Source of the DNA: Ruegeria sp. ANG-R
GTDB lineage: Bacteria > Pseudomonadota > Alphaproteobacteria > Rhodobacterales > Rhodobacteraceae
Length of the DNA stretch: 64,000 nucleotides
Assembly (NCBI RefSeq): GCF_000813985.1
Contig: NZ_JWLJ01000011.1
Coordinates: 248,001 to 312,000, forward strand
Direction of reading: 5' to 3'
In this document: positions 39,186-47,938 of the stretch, piece by piece
Position numbering within the stretch: position 1 is the stretch's first letter
Layout of the letters: every line of letters begins with the position of its first letter
Program-made: the position numbers and the translations under genes
Notes under the pieces: model-generated
What the model was told of the DNA's origin: nothing
What the model saw: only the letters and a program-made list of their open reading frames with translations
Databases searched by the model: none

Positions 39186-39220
39186 GCTCTGTTCCCGACA
39201 TTTCGCGTCGGGAACAGAGC
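39186..39220 (+). terminator. Long intercistronic hairpin after betB
   Basis: GCTCTGTTCCCGAC (39186-39199) pairs perfectly over 14 bases with GTCGGGAACAGAGC (39207-39220), loop ATTTCGC. No T-run follows, so it may be a partial terminator or a 3'-protective structure rather than a strict rho-independent terminator. Compare the hairpin at 54779. Confidence 0.8.
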
Positions 39221-39287
39221 ATAACCTGCCCCCTACCTGTGGCTGACTTTCCTGAAAGCGCTTCGCCCGCAAACAGGAGATCAGCCA

Positions 39288-41732
39288 ATGAAAACCCACG
39301 CGCAGGCCGTTGTGATCGGAGGAGGGTTGGTCGGCTGCTCGATCCTCTACCATCTGGCTAAACTCGGTTGGACAGATGTTGTCCTGCTGGAACGGGATGA
39401 GCTGACTTCGGGCTCGACCTGGCATGCGGCGGCCAATATCCACGGGCTGCACGACAACAACAACATCACTCGCATCCAGCATTATACAATGAACCTGTAT
39501 AAGGAGCTGGAGAACGAGACCGGCCAAGGCTGCGGTGTTTTCCAGTCCGGGTCACTGTATCTGGCGCAAACCGAAGACCGCGAACATCAGTTGCGCTTGC
39601 AAGAGGCAAAGGCGCAGTTCTACGGGTTGAACTTTTATGAGATTAGCCGCGAACAGGCGAAAGAGCTGCATCCTCTGGCGCAGTTTGACGATATTCGCTG
39701 CATCATGTTCGAACCTGATGGTGGCAATGTCGATCCTTCCGGTGTGACCCACGCCTATGCAGCCGGGGCACGCGCGCTTGGCGCTACGATCCAGCGGTTT
39801 TGCCCTGTAATAGGGACTGAACAACAGCACGATGGGTCATGGATCGTACGCACCAAAAAGGGCGATATTCATACGCAATGGGTCGTCAATGCAGGTGGCC
39901 TTTGGGGGCGTGAGGTCGCCGCGATGGCCGGGCTCGAACTGCCGCTGCAGCCAACCGAACACCAGTATTTTGTCACCGAGTCGATTGATGAAGTCGCCTC
40001 ACTTGGCCGCCGTCTGCCCTCGATTGCCGACCGCGACGGAGAATACTACTTTCGGCAGGAAGGCAACGGATTGCTGATTGGCGCTTATGAGAAGGACATG
40101 CGGTTCTGGGCCGAAAACGGCACCCCGCTGGATTTCGCCCACGACCTTTTCCCCGATGATCTGGACCGGATCATGGAAAACGTCATCCGTGCCACCGAAC
40201 GGGTGCCCGTCGCGGCAACTGCGGGCGTCAAACGGGTGATAAACGGGCCGATGATCTGGTCTCCGGACTCCAACGCGATCTGGGGCCCAGTGCCCGAGCT
40301 TCGGAATTATTTCTGCTGCACCGGCATCATCCCCGGTTTCTCGCAATCTGGCGGGCTGGGCCTGCTTTCCGCGCAATGGATGATCGAAGGTGAACCGCAA
40401 TACGACATGTTTGCATGGGACCTGGCCCGGTTTGGGGACTGGGCAGACAAGGCCTTTACCAAGGCTCGGGTCGAGGATGTCTACACCCATCGTTTCGCAA
40501 TCCACTTCCCGAATGAAGAGCGCAGCGCCGGTCGGCCCGCCCGCGTGCGCCCGGCCTATCAGATGCAAAAGGACATGGGCTGTGTTTTCGGTCTGAACTG
40601 CGGCTGGGAGCATCCGCTCTGGTTCGCAGACCGGCCCGGCACGGTGGAAACCAATGGTTTCACCCGCCAGAACTGGTGGCAGCCCGTGGGTCGTGAGGTG
40701 CAGATGCTGCGGGACCACGTGGGCGTCATCGATATCTCGAACTTTGCCAACTACGTCATCAAAGGCCCCGGTGCACATAACTGGTTGGACCGCCTTGTCG
40801 CCAATCGTGTGCCGACCGAGGTCGGGCGCTCCTGCCTGACCCCCTTGATTTCAGTCCGTGGCGGTGTTGCCGGCGATTTCACCATCACCAAGGTTGCTGA
40901 GGACGAATATATGATGATTGGCTCGGGCATGGCCGAGCGCTATCATCAGCGGTTCTTCAACATGGTGGAAATGCCTGAAGGCACCACGTTTGAGGTCGCG
41001 ACCAACCGTATCGCGGGTTTCAACGTTGCCGGTCCCAACGCGCGGGATTTGCTGCAGCGCCTGACCAATGCCGACCTGTCAAACGATGGTTTTCGTTTCA
41101 TGCGCTCGCGTATGATCGAGGTTGCAGGTGTGACCTGCCTGGCCATTCGTGTCAGTTTCACCGGAGATCTGGGGTGGGAGTTGCACTGTGCCGAAACCGA
41201 TCAGATCAGACTCTATTCGGCGCTTCTGGAGGCTGCGAAAGAGTTGAACGGCGGCCCGGTCGGCGGCCGGGCGCTGGGGTCGCTGCGCATCGAAAAGGGC
41301 TATGGCTCGTGGGGGCGTGAGTATTCGCAGGAATACTGGCCGCAGGAAGTCGGGCTGGACCGGCTTGTCAAACTGGACAAGGATTTCCTGCATAAAGAGG
41401 CATATCTGGCTGTCAAAGACAGGCCAGCGCGCGAAGTGCTTTCGATCTTCGAAGTCGAAGCCGCCGAGGCTGACGCCAGCGGAGGTGAGCCGATCTTTAC
41501 ACCGGATGGCAAACCTGTGGGGCGCGTAACGTCGGGGGCGTACGGGTATTCGGTTGGCAAATCTCTGGCGATTGGCTTTGCCGACCCCGGTGTCGCAGGA
41601 CCGGGCGACATGGTCGAGGTTTATATTCTGGGCCGGCCCCACACGGCACGTATCCTGTCAGCACCACCTTTTGACCCCGAAGGTTCTCGCCTGCGGGGGA
41701 CAAAGCCGGTCACGGCAGAGCCTGCACTATGA
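39288..41732 (+). CDS. FAD-dependent demethylase with GcvT domain (dimethylglycine/sarcosine dehydrogenase-like)
   Basis: 814 residues. FAD-binding GxGxxG region VVIGGGLVGCSILYHLAKLG, and SGSTWHAA with His46 at the position of the covalent flavin histidine of dimethylglycine dehydrogenase. The second half is a folate-binding GcvT (aminomethyltransferase) fold with FDVSNF-like VIDISNFANYV, GVAGDFTITKV and GSLRIEKGYGSWGRE. Such enzymes remove N-methyl groups from dimethylglycine or related methylamines, passing the one-carbon unit to tetrahydrofolate. Located after betB and before an MmgE/PrpD protein. Exact substrate uncertain; the betaine context favours dimethylglycine. Confidence 0.9.
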   Translation: MKTHAQAVVIGGGLVGCSILYHLAKLGWTDVVLLERDELTSGSTWHAAANIHGLHDNNNITRIQHYTMNLYKELENETGQGCGVFQSGSLYLAQTEDREHQLRLQEAKAQFYGLNFYEISREQAKELHPLAQFDDIRCIMFEPDGGNVDPSGVTHAYAAGARALGATIQRFCPVIGTEQQHDGSWIVRTKKGDIHTQWVVNAGGLWGREVAAMAGLELPLQPTEHQYFVTESIDEVASLGRRLPSIADRDGEYYFRQEGNGLLIGAYEKDMRFWAENGTPLDFAHDLFPDDLDRIMENVIRATERVPVAATAGVKRVINGPMIWSPDSNAIWGPVPELRNYFCCTGIIPGFSQSGGLGLLSAQWMIEGEPQYDMFAWDLARFGDWADKAFTKARVEDVYTHRFAIHFPNEERSAGRPARVRPAYQMQKDMGCVFGLNCGWEHPLWFADRPGTVETNGFTRQNWWQPVGREVQMLRDHVGVIDISNFANYVIKGPGAHNWLDRLVANRVPTEVGRSCLTPLISVRGGVAGDFTITKVAEDEYMMIGSGMAERYHQRFFNMVEMPEGTTFEVATNRIAGFNVAGPNARDLLQRLTNADLSNDGFRFMRSRMIEVAGVTCLAIRVSFTGDLGWELHCAETDQIRLYSALLEAAKELNGGPVGGRALGSLRIEKGYGSWGREYSQEYWPQEVGLDRLVKLDKDFLHKEAYLAVKDRPAREVLSIFEVEAAEADASGGEPIFTPDGKPVGRVTSGAYGYSVGKSLAIGFADPGVAGPGDMVEVYILGRPHTARILSAPPFDPEGSRLRGTKPVTAEPAL

Positions 41733-43081
41733 CCAATACCCTTGATCAGGTCACAGAGTTTACCCTGAACCGCTCCGCCGAAGACATACCGGCGTCCGCC
41801 CGCGAAGCTGCAGCCCTACTTTTGCTGGATACGATCGGTGTTCTGATCGCAGCAGGGCCGATGGAGGCAGGAGTGATCGCCCGCGACACTGCCGCCCTGA
41901 TGTTTGCCAGTTCAGATCCCGCATTTAGTGCACGGATGCTGTTTGACGGGCGTCGCGCCAGCCTTGCGGGGGCGGCCTATGCAACCGCGACCCAGACCGA
42001 TAATCTGGACGCTCATGACGGCTTCAACCCGGTCAAAGGGCATATCGGAGTCGCCGTGGTTCCCGCTCTGGCCGCATTGGCCGAGCAACGCCCTGATCTG
42101 AGCGGGCCCGATGCGCTGGCGGCCATGATTGTCGGATATGAGATCGCGGGCAGGGCAGGTCTCGCCTTACACGCAACTGTAAGTGATTATCACACATCTG
42201 GTGCGTGGAATGCCTTGGGCGTGGCTGCGATGGCGGCTCGAATGCGCGGCTATTCATCTGAGCAGCTTCGACAAGCGCTCGGTATTGCCGAGTTTCACGG
42301 CCCCCGCAGCCAGATGATGCGCGAGATCGCGACCCCTACCATGCTGCATGACGGCTCTGGTTGGGGCGCCTTGGTGGGGCTGTCCGCTGCCATCCTGGCC
42401 GAGCGCGGTTTTACCGGTGCCCCTGCCATCACCATCGAAGCTGACGAGGTCGAGGCGCATTGGGCTGATCTCGGCAGCGTTTGGCAGGTCGAACAGCAGT
42501 ACATCAAGCCTTATCCGATTTGCCGCTGGGCCCATGCCGCGATCGATGGCGTTCGGTTGCTGATGCATCAGCATAGCCTGTCGCATCAGCAAATTAAATC
42601 TATTCGCATCAACAGCTTCCATGAGGCGGCCTGCTTGTTCTCTGACCGTCCCCAGACCACCTCTCAGGCGCAATACTCCTTGCCTTTCGCCGCTGCCGCT
42701 CAGGCGGTCCACGGTCGCATCGGGGTCGAGCATATTTCCGGCGCGGGCTTGGCTGATCCTGAGGTGGCAAAGGTGATGTCCCGGATCGAGGTCGCAGAAA
42801 GCCCGCGCCATTCGGCCAGATTCCCACAGGGGAGATGGGCAGATGTCGTGATTGAGACGACGGACGGAGCGGCTTATGAATCGGGGGACCTGAATGCGCG
42901 CGGAGGTCCGGAATCGCCGCTGAGCCAGCCGGAGATCATCGACAAGTTCACCGGATTTGCAGCGCCTGTCTTAGGGGCGGCACGGGCCGACAATATCCGC
43001 GCTGCCATACTGGAGCTGCCCCAATCGGGATCAGTTTTTTCCAGGCTATCCGGCCTTTTATACGATCCATCCGCAGGATAA
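41729..43081 (+). CDS. MmgE/PrpD family protein
   Basis: 450 residues, overlapping the demethylase stop by 4 bases (ATGA). N-terminal DTIGVLIAAGPMEAG and the helical region AAMIVGYEIAGRAGLALH, then YHTSGAWNALGVAAMAARM and the C-terminal HxxxxRFPQGRWADVVIE define the MmgE/PrpD fold (2-methylcitrate dehydratase relatives, also cis-aconitate decarboxylase and others). No PrpB/C genes are near, so 2-methylcitrate need not be the substrate. Translational coupling suggests a role in the same methylamine/betaine-linked pathway. Confidence 0.88.
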   Translation: MTNTLDQVTEFTLNRSAEDIPASAREAAALLLLDTIGVLIAAGPMEAGVIARDTAALMFASSDPAFSARMLFDGRRASLAGAAYATATQTDNLDAHDGFNPVKGHIGVAVVPALAALAEQRPDLSGPDALAAMIVGYEIAGRAGLALHATVSDYHTSGAWNALGVAAMAARMRGYSSEQLRQALGIAEFHGPRSQMMREIATPTMLHDGSGWGALVGLSAAILAERGFTGAPAITIEADEVEAHWADLGSVWQVEQQYIKPYPICRWAHAAIDGVRLLMHQHSLSHQQIKSIRINSFHEAACLFSDRPQTTSQAQYSLPFAAAAQAVHGRIGVEHISGAGLADPEVAKVMSRIEVAESPRHSARFPQGRWADVVIETTDGAAYESGDLNARGGPESPLSQPEIIDKFTGFAAPVLGAARADNIRAAILELPQSGSVFSRLSGLLYDPSAG

Positions 43082-43203
43082 TGTTGAGGGCCGATAACTC
43101 CGAGCTCTACGTTTTTTCTTTATTAGAGTCTGTTTTCAGAACGCCATCGGGCTGCCCTTTTGAGTTGGTGGAACAGCGTCGATTTGAACGCGGCGCGCAT
43201 CGA

Positions 43204-45348
43204 TCAATTCAATTCGCCCGTCCGCACGATCTTAAGCATGTCAGCGATCTGTTCTCGCGCGACCGCACTTTGCTGCAACAGCACCGATGCGTCTGCCAGC
43301 GGCTTTTCCGGTTGCCGTTCAATCGGCCTGGCCAGAGAGACTCTGATCCGGTTCAGATCGGCGAAGACGTTCGATGCTTCCTCATCAACATCGTCGGAAC
43401 CGGCCAGCCAAGAATAACGGTCAGCCGCCTCGGTTTCACCAATCTCGCGCAACGTGCGCGCGGTGGCTTCGAAATCCTGCGTCTGCATCATGGCCTGCGC
43501 GCGTAACTCCTGAGCGGCGTCAGACGAGTCCTCGGCGATTTCCAGCAACGCCTGATGAGGACGGCTGTCCAAAAGATCCACACGCGCCCGAAGCCGCGCA
43601 CGGTCATGGCTACGCCCGCGATCCTGAGGTCGATCTGCGAGCGCATAGGCCTGTGCTGAAAACCCCAGATCAGCCAATCGTTCAGCGATGGGTACAGCAG
43701 CTTCAACCGCCAGTGCATCTCGCGTTCCGTCTTTGAGCGGCAAAGTATGGCGCAAGAAAGTTATATCATCCGCCCGCTCTGCGAGCAGTTGCAACACCTG
43801 ATCGCGTGTCCGCCGCCAATCATCCGAGCCTAAGGTGCCCTCGATACCCTTCAACGCGCCATCGAAATCCTGCGACAAAGCCATAGCCAGAACGTGCGTA
43901 CGCGCCATCATTGGGCCAATTTCGGATTTTCGAAACTCACGCGCATAGCCTGCCGCCAGGTCGAGGTCGCGGGGTGAGACCGTGCCGTGGTCCGACCAGC
44001 GTTTCTCGACCAGCCGCGCCAGCGCCAGCGGTGCCTCGGCCGCGGCATCGGGGGTAGTGATGACTTCGGTCAATAGCGACTCGGCAACATCGGCCTTCCC
44101 CTCTGCGTCCGCTATCGTGGCTTTGGCAAGGGTCACATCGGCGGGCTCGACCTTCTGGACCCGTTCAACGGCGCGCAATATGCGGCGTGACGCCTCCAGC
44201 CGGCCCGCCGAGATAAGCATTTCAGCCAGAGTCGGGCCAAGCTGCTCTCTAAGGTGTCGGGGAAGCTGGCCAAAGGTGCGTTCGACCGCATTAAGATGAG
44301 CATCTGGTTGCAGTGCACCCTCGGTCAACAATGCCCAGAGCGCGGCGGCGCCGTCACATCTTTGCTGCCCCTCGAACGGGTTCGGTATCGGTGCAGACAG
44401 GCCATCCATGGCGAAGGCAATAGCTGTCAACCTGCTCTGCTCTGCCGAGGACCCGGACATCAGAGTCAGTGCCTGACGTGCTTCGGCCCCGAACCCGAAA
44501 TAGGTATAGAGCTTTGCCAGCTTCAGCGCGTGCGTCTGGTCCACGCGGTCAAATTCCTGATACAGCCCAACTCGCAGGCTCGCCACCTGATCGGAAAATG
44601 ACGAATTGGCCGCCCATGTTCCGAATGCCATTTCGCTGTCCGTGATGCACTCGGGCTTGGTGTCAATCGGTGGGATTGCGAGATTGGTCAGCCCCTGAAC
44701 GTCGTCCAAAACCGAAGATACTCGCAGGTTCGGCGCCAGTTCCCCCACCGGATTCAACGGACCGAAACCGGCAGACTGCCTGCGCCCAATGCCTGCGAGT
44801 TCGAGATCGACGACCTCTCGGTCAGCGCTTTGCAAGATGCGCGATATCAACCGGTCTTCGAAATTCCGATGGCTGAGATGCAGCAGGGGCAGTGCCAGTT
44901 CGGTGGCTGGGGCTTCTACTGATAAAGGGTCAGCCGCCGCGGCAATCGTGGGAAGCGACTGTATCGGCGCCTCCGTGTCCTCATTGGGTATAAACGTGCC
45001 CGGAGCGATATCTACAACCACCATGGTTTGACGAAACAGAAATGCCGTGGCCACACATTCGCACCAGAACGTCATCTCCAGCGCCGCACCGGGTGCGGGT
45101 TGTCTTAACGATTTTAGCCGTTTGCCGGAGAGGCGTTCGAAAACGGCGGCGGTGTCGAATGTGGCGTTGTCTATCGCGATATTCAGACGCGCGCCGTTCT
45201 GGTACTGATCCAGAACCCAACCGGTGCCAGGGGGAACCTCTATCACGAGGCGCGTATACCCATCATGTTCCCCGGATCGAACGCGCAATGCTTGTGCCGA
45301 CGCGTTTGTCCCAATGAAAATCAAGATCAGAATCAATACCCGGATCAT
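43204..45348 (-). CDS. Large repeat-containing exported protein of flagellar operon
   Basis: 714 residues from ATG 45348, whose bases overlap the motA stop (ATGA). Signal peptide MIRVLILILIFIGTNASAQ, then a beta-rich domain LRVRSGEHDGYTRLVIEVP similar to AMIN-like envelope domains, and a long alpha-helical, Ala/Leu-rich body compatible with TPR-like repeats. It is probably periplasmic. Known roseobacter flagellar clusters have a comparable protein after motA, but I have no name for it. It may support stator or motor assembly. Ends the minus-strand flagellar operon. The convergent gap of 122 bases to the PrpD gene contains an AT-rich patch and no gene. Confidence 0.8.
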   Translation of the reverse strand: MIRVLILILIFIGTNASAQALRVRSGEHDGYTRLVIEVPPGTGWVLDQYQNGARLNIAIDNATFDTAAVFERLSGKRLKSLRQPAPGAALEMTFWCECVATAFLFRQTMVVVDIAPGTFIPNEDTEAPIQSLPTIAAAADPLSVEAPATELALPLLHLSHRNFEDRLISRILQSADREVVDLELAGIGRRQSAGFGPLNPVGELAPNLRVSSVLDDVQGLTNLAIPPIDTKPECITDSEMAFGTWAANSSFSDQVASLRVGLYQEFDRVDQTHALKLAKLYTYFGFGAEARQALTLMSGSSAEQSRLTAIAFAMDGLSAPIPNPFEGQQRCDGAAALWALLTEGALQPDAHLNAVERTFGQLPRHLREQLGPTLAEMLISAGRLEASRRILRAVERVQKVEPADVTLAKATIADAEGKADVAESLLTEVITTPDAAAEAPLALARLVEKRWSDHGTVSPRDLDLAAGYAREFRKSEIGPMMARTHVLAMALSQDFDGALKGIEGTLGSDDWRRTRDQVLQLLAERADDITFLRHTLPLKDGTRDALAVEAAVPIAERLADLGFSAQAYALADRPQDRGRSHDRARLRARVDLLDSRPHQALLEIAEDSSDAAQELRAQAMMQTQDFEATARTLREIGETEAADRYSWLAGSDDVDEEASNVFADLNRIRVSLARPIERQPEKPLADASVLLQQSAVAREQIADMLKIVRTGELN

Positions 45349-46214
45349 GCGGCAGCCTGCTTGAGTTCCTTCAGAGCATCTTCGAGCTCGGAGAAGCCGG
45401 GACGGTTGTGCGTCGGCGTGTTTTGCCGGCCAACCTCGATACACATGGCCGCATTGTGGTTGTGCAGGTTCGCCACCAGAACCTCTTTGATCAGTTGATA
45501 GAAATGGTTGTCCTCTTCAACAACCGCCTTCAGCTTGCCGGCGAAGGGCCCGACAAGCCCGTAGGCCAGGAATACGCCCAGAAATGTGCCGACCAGCGCA
45601 CCGCCGATCAGCTTGCCCAGCACTTCGGGCGGCTGGTCGATCGAACCCATGGTTTTGATCACGCCCAGCACCGCCGCCACGATCCCCAGGGCGGGCAAAC
45701 CGTCGGCCACGGTTTGCAGCGCATGGCTGGAGTGCATGGCATGGTGAAAATTTGCATCCATCCGCTTTTCCAGAACCTCTTCGACCTGGTGCGGATCGTC
45801 ATAGTTCATCGCCGCCGAGCGCATGGTGTCGCAGATCAGCTCTACCGCCTCCTGATCGGCTTGGATTTTGGGATAGGCTGAAAAAAGTGACGAGTTCTCA
45901 GGCTCTTCAATATGCTGCTCGACCTCCACCGGGTTGGCACGCGCGATGCGGATCAATGAAAACAGCAGGCACAGCAGGTCGCGGTAGTCCTCTGGCTTCC
46001 ATTTTGGGCCCTTGAACACCTTGGCCATATCCTTAGCGGTATGTTTGACACCACCCATGTCATTGCTGATCAGAAAGGCACCGATGGCAGCTCCGCCGAT
46101 CATCATCATCTCGAAGGGCAGTGATTTCATGATGATGGCCATTTTGCCACCAGCGGCCAGGTAGCCACCGAACACCATGACAAAGATGACGGCAATTCCG
46201 ATGAGTCCGATCAT
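45345..46214 (-). CDS. motA: Flagellar motor stator protein MotA
   Basis: 289 residues from ATG 46214. Four hydrophobic segments, with MIGLIGIAVIFVMVFGGYLAAGG at the front, a cytoplasmic loop (KGPKWKPEDYRDLLCLLFSL), and the C-terminal pair including LPALGIVAAVLGVIKTMG and GALVGTFLGVFLAYGLVGPF. These are the conserved MotA features, with the proline of the stator channel region in PALG. MotA with MotB forms the ion-conducting stator. motB is not in this window, so the stator partner must be encoded elsewhere. Between a MotE-like gene and the repeat protein in one operon. Confidence 0.95.
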   Translation of the reverse strand: MIGLIGIAVIFVMVFGGYLAAGGKMAIIMKSLPFEMMMIGGAAIGAFLISNDMGGVKHTAKDMAKVFKGPKWKPEDYRDLLCLLFSLIRIARANPVEVEQHIEEPENSSLFSAYPKIQADQEAVELICDTMRSAAMNYDDPHQVEEVLEKRMDANFHHAMHSSHALQTVADGLPALGIVAAVLGVIKTMGSIDQPPEVLGKLIGGALVGTFLGVFLAYGLVGPFAGKLKAVVEEDNHFYQLIKEVLVANLHNHNAAMCIEVGRQNTPTHNRPGFSELEDALKELKQAAA

Positions 46215-46260
46215 GAAACATCTCCGGCAATTGGGGTACAAAGGTGGGTGTACATTGGGC

Positions 46261-46857
46261 TTACTCCTGCGGGGCGTTTGCGTTGCGCCCCGCCATGACG
46301 ACGCTGATCGTATAGGCAACTTCAGGGCTGAGACCGGCCATTACATTTGCGGCGGCATCGGGCGGCATCCGGGACAGGAAGCCAGCTGCGAATACCGGGT
46401 CCATCGTCTCGAACAGAGCGGCCGCATCCTTTGGCTTCATGCTTTCGTAGACATCCGTTAGTTGGGTCAGGTCGTTTTCGGCGGCGCTTTCGGCGATTGC
46501 CACCGTATCGCGCAGGGTTTCTTCGGCCTCCTGCAGCATGGCCAGCCGCGAATCGATGGCCTGACCGGCGATGTCCAGCGCCCGTTCCCGATCCACAATC
46601 GTGTTTTCCCGCCGGTTCAACTCGTCTTCACGGCGCAGCAATTCGGTCAGCAAAAGCTGCAGGTCCGCCGCGTCGGCGGCAGTCTTGCCCCGTGCATCGG
46701 CCGGAGCAGCCATGGCGGGTTCGGCCCCGCGGGCCAGCGCCGGCCCGGCTTCGAGCCCGACGCGAATGATGGCGGAACCGATCATCAACAGCGAGATGAC
46801 GGTCAGCACACCTCCGCGTGCGCGGCGGTCCGGCACCTTGGCCCCCTTGCGGGTCAT
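46261..46857 (-). CDS. MotE-like (MgtE_N-type) flagellar protein
   Basis: 198 residues. N-terminal membrane span (VLTVISLLMIGSAIIRVGL), an Ala-rich linker, a coiled coil (LLTELLRREDELNRRENT and later), and a C-terminal MgtE-intracellular-N-like domain with MKPKDAAALFETMDPVFAAGFLSRMPPDAAANVMAGL. This layout matches MotE, a periplasmic chaperone of MotC in Sinorhizobium, and FliG-like armadillo folds. The C-terminal helices are short. Overlaps the upstream small membrane protein by 4 bases (ATGA) and precedes motA by 46 bases. Name by similarity only. Confidence 0.8.
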   Translation of the reverse strand: MTRKGAKVPDRRARGGVLTVISLLMIGSAIIRVGLEAGPALARGAEPAMAAPADARGKTAADAADLQLLLTELLRREDELNRRENTIVDRERALDIAGQAIDSRLAMLQEAEETLRDTVAIAESAAENDLTQLTDVYESMKPKDAAALFETMDPVFAAGFLSRMPPDAAANVMAGLSPEVAYTISVVMAGRNANAPQE

Positions 46858-47312
46858 TGCGCCGCCCCGCCAGATGTTGCTGCGTGCCGAAAGAACATCA
46901 GGCCCTCGGGTTTCTTTGCGGGTTTTTCGGGCGCGGTTTCTGGCGCCTCGACAGGCGGTTCGGCCACATCCTCATCCGGCGCATCCTGCGGCGGGTCGTC
47001 CGGCATATCGGGATCTGCGGACTCTTCCGGTACGACATCGTGCATCGAGGCCATCATCAGCTCCAGCCGCTGCGCGACGGTTTCCGCCCGCTCGGTCAAT
47101 GCCTGCAGCGCGTTTCCCGAGTCGTCCGAAGCCTCGCGCGCAGCATCGAGCGATTTTCGCAACTCCTCCGCCTGTGCGGAAAGGACGGACACAGCGCCGC
47201 CCACGCCTTTTTCAAGATCCGTAAATCGCCTCAGACGTCGCGCAAGAACGAAACAGTACAGCCCCGCCCCAAGCGCGCCCGCAACCAGCAGAATATCGGC
47301 AATCAGCTCCAC
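46854..47312 (-). CDS. Small membrane-anchored coiled-coil protein of flagellar operon
   Basis: 152 residues from GTG 47312, behind AGGAGG (six-base spacing). One N-terminal membrane span (LIADILLVAGALGAGLYCFVLA), a helical coiled coil to about residue 85, then an acidic Pro-rich tail (PDMPDDPPQDAPDEDVAEPP). No family recognised. It sits between fliL and the MotE-like gene, spaced 9 bases from fliL, so it is part of the motor operon. Possibly a stator- or switch-associated accessory. Confidence 0.7.
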   Translation of the reverse strand: MELIADILLVAGALGAGLYCFVLARRLRRFTDLEKGVGGAVSVLSAQAEELRKSLDAAREASDDSGNALQALTERAETVAQRLELMMASMHDVVPEESADPDMPDDPPQDAPDEDVAEPPVEAPETAPEKPAKKPEGLMFFRHAATSGGAAQ

Positions 47313-47321
47313 CTTCGCCTC

Positions 47322-47852
47322 CTAATTCAATACAAATTCCATCACCAGAACGTCGCGCACACGGCCTTCGCCCACGACGATTCCGATTCGTCTCAGCAGA
47401 TGTCCGCGGATGCGCATCAGAGCCAGAGAATCTTCGAGATCGGTCAGTTCGATCGCGCGCAGGTAGCTGTTCAGAACATCCATGATTCGCGGCTGCATCT
47501 TTTCGACCTCGGCGCCGTAGCCTGCATTCACCTCAAGCTGCGCGTGGAACTTCAGATGCCGCGAATCGCCCGCGTTGACCGAGACAATCACCGGCGGAAG
47601 ATCGACAAACGTAACATCGGCCAATGCCTTCACAGGTGCCTCTTTGTCTTTCTTTTCAGTGTCCGCAGCGATCTCGGCAGCTCCGATCGGCAACAGGCCG
47701 GATGCGGTTATGAAATAGCCGCCAACCCCACCTGCGATGGCTAGAATCAGCCCGACAACCAGGCCCTTTTTTCCTGATTTCTTAGGGGGTTCTGCCTCAT
47801 CCGCGGTTGCGTCGGTCATGCCGTCCTCATTGATCTGTTCGGCAACCGTCAT
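47322..47852 (-). CDS. fliL: Flagellar basal body-associated protein FliL
   Basis: 176 residues from ATG 47852; an ATG at 47819 with GAGGA before it is an alternative that would shorten it by 11. Membrane span KGLVVGLILAIAGGVGGYFIT near residue 28-50, then a periplasmic domain with ALADVTFVDLPPVIVSVNAG, HLKFHAQLEVNAGYGAEVEKMQPRIMDVLNSYLRAIELTDLED, the FliL pattern. FliL supports stator function and motor torque. First gene of the minus-strand operon and divergent from fliF; a CtrA-like box lies between them. Confidence 0.93.
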   Translation of the reverse strand: MTVAEQINEDGMTDATADEAEPPKKSGKKGLVVGLILAIAGGVGGYFITASGLLPIGAAEIAADTEKKDKEAPVKALADVTFVDLPPVIVSVNAGDSRHLKFHAQLEVNAGYGAEVEKMQPRIMDVLNSYLRAIELTDLEDSLALMRIRGHLLRRIGIVVGEGRVRDVLVMEFVLN

Positions 47853-47865
47853 AACCCCTCAGGGA

Positions 47866-47880
47866 CTAACCGATTGTTAA
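47866..47880. promoter_or_regulatory. CtrA-like box between fliL and fliF
   Basis: CTAA at 47866-47869, seven bases, TTAA at 47877-47880: a CTAA-N7-TTAA match, seven of eight bases to the CtrA consensus TTAA-N7-TTAA. CtrA controls flagellar genes in Rhodobacterales. It lies 14 bases upstream of the fliL start and about 60 upstream of fliF, so which gene it serves is not decided. Confidence 0.5.
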
Positions 47881-47938
47881 GGGCAATCGTCCAAACAAGG
47901 GCTGAGCCGAACAGAATGTCGGTGAGTCGGAGGTGAGC

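Noticed and set aside
43081..43203. AT-rich patch after the PrpD gene as a mobile-element scar
   Set aside because: Only a T-run and weak symmetry were found, more like a convergent transcription end than an insertion remnant.
43081..43506. Plus-strand open frame of 141 codons between PrpD and the repeat-protein gene
   Set aside because: It runs antisense to the repeat protein, has no recognisable domain or SD, and codon use looks like a shadow of the other strand.
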